Below, in pieces: positions 1-8,486 of a stretch of DNA of 46,818 nucleotides. Within the stretch, counting starts at the first letter, position 1; every line of letters begins with the position of its first letter. The notes beneath the pieces are model-generated. The model ran no database searches, was not told the origin of the DNA, and saw only the letters and a list, made by a program, of their open reading frames with translations. The translations under genes were made by a program, and so were the position numbers. The DNA is from Candidatus Pacearchaeota archaeon (GTDB taxonomy: Archaea > Nanobdellota > Nanobdellia > Pacearchaeales > GW2011-AR1): NCBI GenBank assembly GCA_016186425.1, contig JACPLR010000026.1, forward strand, positions 1-46,818, in the 5' to 3' direction.

Positions 1-445
1 TTATCTCTTCTTTGTTTAAAATCATTTTTGTCGGTGTTGCTTTTCCAATGCTTCTTACTGAGATTAATTTTCCAGGACCCGGGCATTCAACACTTATGAC
101 TCCCTGATTTACAATAATTGGAGTTATTTTTCCAAGTTCTAATCCCTGATAATTAGAAAATCGATTAGCATTTTTTGGAATTAAACTTGGAGAAGGGACT
201 TGAATAGGTTTTATAGTTTGTCTTGGAGGGAGTGGCATTAATGGAAGAGTTTTCTGCTTTTCCTGAATTTCTTCATTAATAATTGAAGGCTCTAATTGAG
301 ATTCTTTATTAAGATCTTCCCCTAAAATTAACTCTTCATGCTTTTCTTGCTCTTCTTTTTCCAGTTTTTTTAAGAATTCTTTTGGAGTTGAGTTAATTAT
401 AAGCTCTTTTGTAAATTCCTGCAGAAATAATATATTATGTGGCAT
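1..445 (-). CDS. hypothetical protein, C-terminus cut by window edge
   Basis: Open frame on the minus strand from ATG at 445 (MPHNILFLQEFTKELIINSTPKEFLKKLEKEEQEKHEELILGED...) to the window edge; not in the ORF track because it is truncated. Confidence 0.7.
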   Translation of the reverse strand, partial: MPHNILFLQEFTKELIINSTPKEFLKKLEKEEQEKHEELILGEDLNKESQLEPSIINEEIQEKQKTLPLMPLPPRQTIKPIQVPSPSLIPKNANRFSNYQGLELGKITPIIVNQGVISVECPGPGKLISVRSIGKATPTKMILNKEEI

Positions 446-686
446 TTTTTATTTTTATTTAAAAGATTATTTGCTTTTATGATATCTTGAATTAATTGCT
501 TAAATAATGTTTAATTTATTGTTAATCAACTCAACTCTATTATTAAGTAGCTTAGTAGATTCATTTTTTTATATCTTCAAAACTATTACATAATTTCCCA
601 TCTATCTTATTATTCAATTTTTTCTTTTATTTTTTTACCTTAAAGTAATATGCGCTTTAGCATTATCATATAATTTGTTTAAACTA

Positions 687-1130
687 TTAAAATCTTGGGA
701 GCTGTCTTGGGCGTTGCATTGAAGGTTGTGATGGATTATTTTGTTCTGGCTGTCGCATAATTGGTTGTGAAGATGAAGGATTCATTTTTTCCCTTGCTCT
801 TTCTTCCATCATTGTCAGCCCCTTTGCAATTAGTTTGTTTTGATCAAGAAGCTTATCCAGCTTATCAAGGAATTCTTTGTCTTCTTTTGTTATTTTTCCT
901 GCATTTTTTTCAGCAAATGACTTGGCTGAAATTTCAAATAAATTCAGAAGCTTTGAAATTTGATCGCTTAGAGAATCAAATTTAACACTTAGATTAGTCA
1001 TTACTCTCTGCAGTGCAACAAAATTATCAATTAATTGCTTGTTAATTTCTGTCTGAGAAAGGCTTTTTGATTTGTTTGATGAACTTAAACCTGATGATGT
1101 TAATGAAGATACCTTCTTTTTACTTGCCAT
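687..1130 (-). CDS. hypothetical protein with coiled-coil core and Ser/Pro/Gln-rich ends
   Basis: 147-aa ORF, heptad-like centre, low-complexity termini. Confidence 0.7.
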   Translation of the reverse strand: MASKKKVSSLTSSGLSSSNKSKSLSQTEINKQLIDNFVALQRVMTNLSVKFDSLSDQISKLLNLFEISAKSFAEKNAGKITKEDKEFLDKLDKLLDQNKLIAKGLTMMEERAREKMNPSSSQPIMRQPEQNNPSQPSMQRPRQLPRF

Positions 1131-1261
1131 AATATATTATAATGGAGGGAATTTATAAATGTTTGTTCCACTTGAACATTTATAAATTGAATAGAATATT
1201 GATCAATTAAAATTACATAATTTAACTGACAAAGCAGGCAAAGATATTGCAGTATTTTCAA

Positions 1262-1341
1262 AATAAAGACAACCAAGGTTTTCTTTATGAAACTTTCCTT
1301 TTAAGTGCCAAGGTTCTCTTTATGAACTCTCCTTTTAAGTG
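1262..1341 (+). repeat. hairpin repeat family A, two units
   Basis: ataaagacaaccaaggttttctttatgaaactttccttttaagtg followed by ccaaggttctctttatgaactctccttttaagtg. Confidence 0.75.
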
Positions 1342-1448
1342 CATAATTATAATAATCTAATTATTTCCTTACTTATTCAAGATTAAATTTATTTAATAAT
1401 CTCTTCTTACATTTTCAAAAACTATATACTAACTGCGAAGCAGACTAT

Positions 1449-2279
1449 CTAAAGCCTTAGCTTCCCCTGTTGCCAGTCTCTAATAACATGCATTGCCAAT
1501 CTTGTTTCGTCAATTAAACCCTGTTTTTTAATAAATCCTCTTTTTTTGCAAATGGCTTCAATTATATCCTCTACCTCATTAGATTCAAGTTCTTCGATAT
1601 GGTATAATTTCTTTATTACTTGTTTATCATCAAATAATTCAAATATTTTCCATAAAACAATATCTAAATTATGAATTTTTTCAGGATTTTTTGATCCAAT
1701 CAATGCCAACCTTGCTTCATCCTCTTGCTTTAATGGAACAACTCCGGGAGAATCCACAATTTCTAAATTTGCAACTGATTTTATCCAGTGCTGGCCGTGT
1801 GTTGTGCCTGCTTTTGAAGAAACAGGGGCTTTTTTAGCCAGTGAAAGAGAGTTAATTAGGGAAGATTTTCCAGTGTTTGGATAACCTAAAACCCCTATCT
1901 TAAATCTCTCTTTATTTTTTCCATTTGCAATAAGCCATTCTCTTAATCTTTTTGTCCCTATTTTATCTTTGGTTGAAATAATAAAACACGGAAACTTATC
2001 TCTTAGTTTTTCATAGTTAATAGCTAATTGTTCCTTTGAAACTAAGTCAGCTTTATTTAGGATTAATATTAACTGCTTTCCAGATTCTTTAGTTAAAGAT
2101 TCAATTTCTTCATTTCTTGATAGCTCCGGCATTCTTGCATCAAGTATTTCAAGAATAATATCGCTGTTATAGATTATATCTTTTATAACATTCCAGTAGG
2201 GCTTCATATTTGTATCCCATGTTATTTTTGGCCTGTTTGCTTTGAATCTTCTTTGGATCATAATGCTAGACAGATTCAA
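1449..2279 (-). CDS. circularly permuted GTPase, RbgA/YlqF/NOG2-like ribosome assembly factor
   Basis: NKADLV before GYPNTGKSSLINSL and DSPGV: permuted G-motif order (G4-G1-G3). Confidence 0.9.
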   Translation of the reverse strand: MNLSSIMIQRRFKANRPKITWDTNMKPYWNVIKDIIYNSDIILEILDARMPELSRNEEIESLTKESGKQLILILNKADLVSKEQLAINYEKLRDKFPCFIISTKDKIGTKRLREWLIANGKNKERFKIGVLGYPNTGKSSLINSLSLAKKAPVSSKAGTTHGQHWIKSVANLEIVDSPGVVPLKQEDEARLALIGSKNPEKIHNLDIVLWKIFELFDDKQVIKKLYHIEELESNEVEDIIEAICKKRGFIKKQGLIDETRLAMHVIRDWQQGKLRL

Positions 2280-2299
2280 GGTAAATAAACTTTTATAAA

Positions 2300-2430
2300 C
2301 ATAAAAGACACCTGCGGTTTCTCTTATGACGCTTCCCTTTAATAGTTAAGGTTCTCTTTATGAACTTTCCTTTATAAAAACCTCCAGCGGGTTTCTATGC
2401 ATCCAGCAACCACTTATCAAACTTTCATTT
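2300..2430 (+). repeat. hairpin repeat family A, three different units
   Basis: ataaaagacacctgcggtttctcttatgacgcttccctttaatag / ttaaggttctctttatgaactttccttt / ataaaaacctccagcgggtttctatgcatccagcaacc. Confidence 0.75.
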
Positions 2431-2485
2431 TGGTTATTGATTTAAATAAATAAACTTTTATAAACGTGAGTTTAAGATTATATTC

Positions 2486-3595
2486 ATGAATAAATTAAAG
2501 GATTTGCAATTTTTAGAAGTTAAAAACAAAAAAATGCAGCTGCCTGCATTTCTTCCAGATGCAACACTTGGTTTTGTAAGAGGAGTTAGCAGTAACGACT
2601 TGCTTAAATGTGGGATAGAAGGAGTTGTTGTAAATATTTATCATTTGCTTCATGGAGAGCTGATTAATAAGATAAAAGAAAAAAAAGGAATAGGAAATTA
2701 TATGAAGTTTCCAGGAATTATTATAAGTGATTCAGGAGGATTTCAAGTAATGTCTTTAATACATGATAATCCACAAAATGGAAAAATAAATGATGATGGA
2801 GCAACTTTTCTTTATAATAACAAGAAAACACATTTAACTCCTGAAAAATCTGTTGAGCTTCAGCTAAGTATTGGAAGTGATGTAGTAATGTGCTTAGATG
2901 ATTGCACTTATCCTGATTCTTCTCTTGAAGAACAGAATATTTCTGTTAAGAGAACAGTTGAGTGGGCAGGAAGATGCAAAAAAGAATTTTTAAAACTAAC
3001 TAAAGATATGAAAGCAAATGAAAAACCCTTATTATTTGGAATTATACAAGGCGGAAATAATCTTGATTTGAGAAAAAAATGTGCTGATGCCTTAAAGGAA
3101 ATAGAATTTGATGGGTATGCTTTCGGTGGCTGGCCTGTTAGCCAGGAAGGAAATTTTCTAAATGATATTTTAAAATATGTTGCTGAATTAATGCCAGAGA
3201 ATAAACCTAGGTATGCAATGGGTGTTGGCAGGCCCGAGGATATTGTTGCCTGTGTTGGTTTTGGGTATGATATGTTTGATTGTGTTATTCCGACAAGAGA
3301 GGCAAGGAATAATCGGCTTTATAGTTTTAAAAGTAATTTTTTTGGATTTGGATTAAGAAAATTAAAGAATAATAAGAAATTTTATGAATATATTAGAATA
3401 AGAAATTTAAAATATAAAACAGACAAAAAGCCAATTTCAAAAAATTGTGATTGTTTTGCCTGCAGTAATCGCAATTTTACAAGAGAGCAGATATATAAGA
3501 TGTTCAAAGAAAGAGATAAAGAAGCAATAAGGCTTGCAACAATCCATAATTTAAGGTTTTACACAAAATTAATGGAGAGGCTGAGAAACCAATAA
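2486..3595 (+). CDS. tgt: queuine-type tRNA-guanine transglycosylase (TGT)
   Basis: SDSGGFQV, GIIQGG, MGVGRPEDIV, DMFDCVIPTREAR, and zinc ligands CDCFAC. Confidence 0.92.
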   Translation: MNKLKDLQFLEVKNKKMQLPAFLPDATLGFVRGVSSNDLLKCGIEGVVVNIYHLLHGELINKIKEKKGIGNYMKFPGIIISDSGGFQVMSLIHDNPQNGKINDDGATFLYNNKKTHLTPEKSVELQLSIGSDVVMCLDDCTYPDSSLEEQNISVKRTVEWAGRCKKEFLKLTKDMKANEKPLLFGIIQGGNNLDLRKKCADALKEIEFDGYAFGGWPVSQEGNFLNDILKYVAELMPENKPRYAMGVGRPEDIVACVGFGYDMFDCVIPTREARNNRLYSFKSNFFGFGLRKLKNNKKFYEYIRIRNLKYKTDKKPISKNCDCFACSNRNFTREQIYKMFKERDKEAIRLATIHNLRFYTKLMERLRNQ

Positions 3596-3625
3596 GCATA
3601 AATATTCCCAGGTATTCTATTTTTA

Positions 3626-4234
3626 ATGGTAAAAAGTAAAAAAGACGTGAGCAAAAATAAGGAAAAGATTAAAGTTGTAAAAGAAATAAAAAGCAATATT
3701 AAAGAAGTTGAAAAGAAAAAAAATAATAATTTAGAAGATGATATTGATGAAGAGGACCTGGATTTAGAAAAATTTGAAGAATTTATTATGCAAGAAACTC
3801 CTCTTGTTTCCAGTTCTGCTATAGTTAGAAATTTGCCAAGCAACCAGCCTGTTGAGGTTTTGGAAAGGGATGTTGGAACGGGTTTTATTGAGAGAAATGG
3901 AGAAGATAATGAAGATAATTTTAAGTATGCAAATGTTTCTTCTCAATATGCTTCTGGAAGAAATAATGAAAGCGGAACTAATAATATTAATGGTGGTTAC
4001 AGGACAATTGCTGATGAAGGGACAATACCTGTTGTAGACCAGTGGGATTCTTCAAGAGGAGAAAGCCTTCGTAGAAGGGGTATTGGTTTTTCCAATCCGG
4101 ATTTTGAAAAAATGCAGAATTATGTTCCTGCAGAAGAGCAAGACGCTACAAAATATCAATCAAATGTTAATGTATCTAATGCTGATGAAGAAAGAGAAAA
4201 ATTGCCTGGGGAGAGAAGGAGAAAAACGTTTTAG
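3626..4234 (+). CDS. hypothetical acidic, probably disordered protein
   Basis: 202-aa ORF with K/E/D/N-rich composition. Confidence 0.65.
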   Translation: MVKSKKDVSKNKEKIKVVKEIKSNIKEVEKKKNNNLEDDIDEEDLDLEKFEEFIMQETPLVSSSAIVRNLPSNQPVEVLERDVGTGFIERNGEDNEDNFKYANVSSQYASGRNNESGTNNINGGYRTIADEGTIPVVDQWDSSRGESLRRRGIGFSNPDFEKMQNYVPAEEQDATKYQSNVNVSNADEEREKLPGERRRKTF

Positions 4235-4286
4235 ATAGTTTTAAATATATTTTAATATTCTTTATAAGATAATTAATGAGGTTAAT

Positions 4287-6107
4287 ATGGCGGATTATAA
4301 TAATATTTTTTATGGCGGAACAAAATATGCTTTAGATAGTGGAGAGGATCCGCTTGATTATTCTACCAGAATTTCTGCATCTAATCTCGGCCTTGCAGTA
4401 GATCCTAGAAGTGCCAATCAGCTTCAGGAAGTTTCTAATAAACTGAATATTGGGCATAGCCAGGTTGAAGTTCAGGGAACATTTCCTAATATTCTTGAAG
4501 CAATACCAAAACAGCATTTGAAAGAAATAAATAGGATAAGTAAATTAACAGGAAGCAAGTTAAGTTTCCATGGACCTATGGTTGAACCGTCTGGATTTAA
4601 TCAGCAGGGAGGGAGATGGGATGAAGCAAACAGGCAACAGGTTGAAAGACAGTTGTCTAATGCTATTGAAGCCGGGCATGAATTAGATCCTAAAGGAAAT
4701 ATTGTTATTACACTTCATTCAAGCGCACAGCTTCCGGAATTATTATCAAGAGAAAAAGTTGGGAAAGAAGAAAAGATAAGGGCTATGTATGTTATTGATC
4801 CTTATACAGGAAACGTTCAAATGCTTAAGGAAAGTGAGAAATTTTTTCCAGAAAGTGTTGAAGCTGCTCCTTACAAATTTGAGCCAATTAAAGAAATCAA
4901 AAAAATAAATGAAGAAAAATGGGACGATACTTTAAATCATTTCGTTTATTATGCAGATGTTGCTGAATCAAGAGGAATGCGAGAATTGGAATCAAATCAG
5001 CATCTAAAAGAAATACAGGAAGCTATTAATTCAGGAAAAACTAATTATGAAGATGTAATAAAAAGTGAGCCAATGCTTCAAGAATATGGTGAGTTTCTTG
5101 ATCCTAAAAGCAGTTCTAATCAAAGGCGAGAAATATTTTTAAGAAATTCTTATAATGATTTGAGAAATCTTTTTGACATGGCTTATAGAAGTGCTAGAGA
5201 TACTAATAATAAAGAGGATTTAGCAAAATTAAATGAATTTAGGGAAGAAATTAGAAAAGTTTATCCAAAATTGGAAAAAAATGATTCTTCTGCAATGGGG
5301 CATGCAATATCAGAAGGTGTCGGAGTTCTCAAATCGCTAAGCGAAAAACCAAGAATTTTCAGGCCTTTTAATGATTTTGCAATTGAAAAATCTGCAGAAA
5401 CTTTTGCAAATGTAGCCTTGCATTCTTATAATAAATTCAAAGATACAGCTCCTATAATAAGCATTGAAAACCCGCCTGCTGGCGGCGGAATAAGCAGAGC
5501 AGAAGATATGAAGAAGCTTATTGATGAAGCAAGAAATAAGTTTATCAAAGGTTTATCTGAAAAAGGTATTTCTAAAGACGAAGCAGGAAAAATTGCTGAA
5601 AAAATGATTGGGGCAACCTGGGATGTCGGGCATATTAATATGCTTAGAAAATACGGATATGAAAAAGAGGATTTAATCAAGCAAGCTGAAATAATTGCAC
5701 CTTATCTAAAACATGTTCATCTTTCTGATAATTTTGGTTATGAACATACAGAATTGCCAATGGGTATGGGAAATGTTCCATTAAAGGAAGAATTTGAAAA
5801 ATTTGGAAAGAAATTAAATGAAGTTCAGAAAGTTGTTGAAACAGGCGATTGGTGGCAGCATTTCAAAACACCTCCTGCACTATATACATTAAGCGCTTTC
5901 GGCTCTCCTGTTTATTCAATGAAAATGGGCCCTTACTGGAATCAGGCTTCTTTCAGCCAGGGAAATTATTTTGCAGGCTACGGGACAATGCTTCCTGACC
6001 AGCATTTCCAGACTTATGGCGGAGGATTTTCTGGATTGCCGACAGAACTTGGAGGGCAGGTACAAACAAGAGGTACAAGGGCAACCGGCGGAACTCCGAT
6101 GGCTTGA
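4287..6107 (+). CDS. xylose isomerase-like TIM barrel / AP endonuclease family 2-like protein
   Basis: SFHGPMVEPSGF, ISIENPPAGGGIS, GATWDVGHIN and LKHVHLSDNFGYEHTELPMGMGNVPL pattern of PF01261-type barrels; ~100-aa C-terminal Gly/aromatic tail. Confidence 0.75.
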   Translation: MADYNNIFYGGTKYALDSGEDPLDYSTRISASNLGLAVDPRSANQLQEVSNKLNIGHSQVEVQGTFPNILEAIPKQHLKEINRISKLTGSKLSFHGPMVEPSGFNQQGGRWDEANRQQVERQLSNAIEAGHELDPKGNIVITLHSSAQLPELLSREKVGKEEKIRAMYVIDPYTGNVQMLKESEKFFPESVEAAPYKFEPIKEIKKINEEKWDDTLNHFVYYADVAESRGMRELESNQHLKEIQEAINSGKTNYEDVIKSEPMLQEYGEFLDPKSSSNQRREIFLRNSYNDLRNLFDMAYRSARDTNNKEDLAKLNEFREEIRKVYPKLEKNDSSAMGHAISEGVGVLKSLSEKPRIFRPFNDFAIEKSAETFANVALHSYNKFKDTAPIISIENPPAGGGISRAEDMKKLIDEARNKFIKGLSEKGISKDEAGKIAEKMIGATWDVGHINMLRKYGYEKEDLIKQAEIIAPYLKHVHLSDNFGYEHTELPMGMGNVPLKEEFEKFGKKLNEVQKVVETGDWWQHFKTPPALYTLSAFGSPVYSMKMGPYWNQASFSQGNYFAGYGTMLPDQHFQTYGGGFSGLPTELGGQVQTRGTRATGGTPMA

Positions 6108-6415
6108 CTAGAATAAAAAATGACTATTTATCTATTAAATTATTTATAAACTTTAATTATAAATCATATTAAATTTTTTTTAAATAAAAAATTTAGTCCC
6201 GTATTGATTTCAGAATTTTGACAACATACTCCAATTTACCCGATTCATTATACTTAGCTACTTTAATTTGATATTTATATTAATTATAAAAGTTTAATCT
6301 TGTGATTTGATGGCTGTTTAATTTATATTAAGTGGTTTTATGCTTAATTGGTTTTTCATTTTAAGTAACATTTAAAAAGAATTTTTACTTAATTAAAAGA
6401 GTAAAAAAGAGCAAT

Positions 6416-7249
6416 ATGGCAGGCAAGACTAAATCTGGAAAAACTAAGCAGGCAAAGAAATATCCAACTCTTGATTTGAAAACAGAGAGGGATATTGCAA
6501 TGGATTTTGCAGCAAAATCTTATCAGAAGTTTGATAAAATAGTTAAAAGTGTTATTCTTTTCGGCTCTTCAACTAAAAATACTGCAACTTCAACTTCTGA
6601 TGTTGACATAATCGTTGTAATTGATGATGCTTCAATTAAATGGGATCAGGAATTAATTGCATGGTATAGGGAAGAACTTGGAAAGTTAATTGCTGCAAAT
6701 CCGTATAAAAAAGATTTGCATATAACAACAATAAGATTAACAACCTGGTGGAATGACATGATAAAAGGAGATCCTGTTATTATTAATGTTTTGAAATACG
6801 GAGAAACCCTAATTGATGTCGGAGGATTTTTTGCTCCGCTGAAAATTTTATTGGAGCGAGGAAGAATCAAGCCAACTCATGAAGCTATTTACACTGCTTT
6901 GCAGAGAGCTCCAGAACATTATAGAAGAAGCAAGATTGCAGAGCTGGGAACAATTGAAGGATTGTATTGGACAATGGTTGATTCTTCACAGGCTGCTTTA
7001 ATGGCAAATAATATCATGCCTCCCTCTCCAGAGCATATTCCGATATTGTTGAAAGAAACTTTCGTCGACAATAAAAAGCTTAAAATGGATTATGTTCTTT
7101 GGTATAGAGACCTTTATGTATTTCACAGGAAAATAGTTCATGGAGAGGTCAGAGATGTTAAAGGAGCTGAGATAGACGAATGGCAGAAAAAAACTGATGA
7201 ATTTTTAAAAGAAATGATACGCCTTGTTAAAGAAAGCCTGCCTGCTTAA
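6416..7249 (+). CDS. nucleotidyltransferase-domain protein with C-terminal helical domain
   Basis: VILFGSSTKNTATSTSDVDIIVVID (GS-x-DxD NTase motif). Confidence 0.85.
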   Translation: MAGKTKSGKTKQAKKYPTLDLKTERDIAMDFAAKSYQKFDKIVKSVILFGSSTKNTATSTSDVDIIVVIDDASIKWDQELIAWYREELGKLIAANPYKKDLHITTIRLTTWWNDMIKGDPVIINVLKYGETLIDVGGFFAPLKILLERGRIKPTHEAIYTALQRAPEHYRRSKIAELGTIEGLYWTMVDSSQAALMANNIMPPSPEHIPILLKETFVDNKKLKMDYVLWYRDLYVFHRKIVHGEVRDVKGAEIDEWQKKTDEFLKEMIRLVKESLPA

Positions 7250-8088
7250 GCTGCTTTTAATCCTTCTTCATATTCCTTTTTAGTCTTTTTATCAGCTTTT
7301 GCCCTGGCTTTTTCTGCTGAATAAACACTATAAATTATGCCTAAACTTTCGTAAACATCCTGTTTATCTTTAGAACCTTCTACACAAAATGTTAAATATT
7401 CCTCCAATTTCTTAGGGTTTAAAAGTTTGTTGACTTTTTCTGTGTCTTCATCGTGCATTGCCTGAATTAATTCTGCTGGTTTTTTAGTAAAGTTTGCAAG
7501 GAATATTTGCTGTTCTATTCCAGCGCGCCTTTCAATATATTTTAATGCTGGAGAAGGATATTTATTAAATATTTCTTTTAAAACAGGATTCTGGATTTGT
7601 GCTATGTAAGCGTTTACATCTTTTTTTTCAAGCATATCTTTCCATTTTTTGGTTGATTCATGGGCTTTTTTTATTTCTGCATAAGTATCTTCAATATTCT
7701 CAGGAGCATTTAACTGATATATTAATCCAAGCCTTTTATTTCCATCATCTAAGTCTGCTATAACTTCTCTATATTCTGGTTCTACATTGCTAACAAGATC
7801 ATTTTTTGCTTTTTGATATGCTTTTCCTAGATATTTTGTTATAATTGGAGTTACTATTTCTGGAGGCATTTCTCTAAGAACTTCTAAATTTGCATGTTCG
7901 GGATCAACATCTCCTGCAAGAGTTATAACTGCCTGCATTATTCTAGGATCATATACTCCACTATCAGATGGGCCTTTTCCTGCCCTAATTCTTTCTTCAA
8001 TTGATTTTAAATTTCCAGCTAGGCCTCCTAATTGCGCTATATGATCGCTTTTCTTTACTTCCCCCATTACAATATCGTCAAGTGGCAT
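7246..8088 (-). CDS. hypothetical helical protein
   Basis: 280-aa ORF, overlaps the convergent upstream gene by 4 nt. Confidence 0.75.
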   Translation of the reverse strand: MPLDDIVMGEVKKSDHIAQLGGLAGNLKSIEERIRAGKGPSDSGVYDPRIMQAVITLAGDVDPEHANLEVLREMPPEIVTPIITKYLGKAYQKAKNDLVSNVEPEYREVIADLDDGNKRLGLIYQLNAPENIEDTYAEIKKAHESTKKWKDMLEKKDVNAYIAQIQNPVLKEIFNKYPSPALKYIERRAGIEQQIFLANFTKKPAELIQAMHDEDTEKVNKLLNPKKLEEYLTFCVEGSKDKQDVYESLGIIYSVYSAEKARAKADKKTKKEYEEGLKAA

Positions 8089-8486
8089 TTTTTGATTTAT
8101 CTCTTAATTATTTATACTTTTTAGAGAAATATTAAGTATTTAAATCTTTCGGTCTGTGTTACCTAGCTAGTAGTAACAATATAGAAAGGTTTAAAAATGG
8201 GGAACTTAAAAAAGATCATTGATTTACTGATAAATTAGGCAAAAATATAGTATGTTTTCAGAACAATATTTGAAAATGTAAAGAACTGTTAATTAAGTGT
8301 CATGGGTGGATTGATTAATAAATTAAATTGAACTTAGTAATCTCAATCACTTTAACATTAAAATCAGGTAAAATTATTGTGTGTTTAGCTAAATATTATT
8401 TAGAAAGATTTTCATGATCTTTAAGTTGGATATACTAAGATTTATAATTTAAGCGATTTTAATTAAAAAACAAAAAAAGAAATAGT

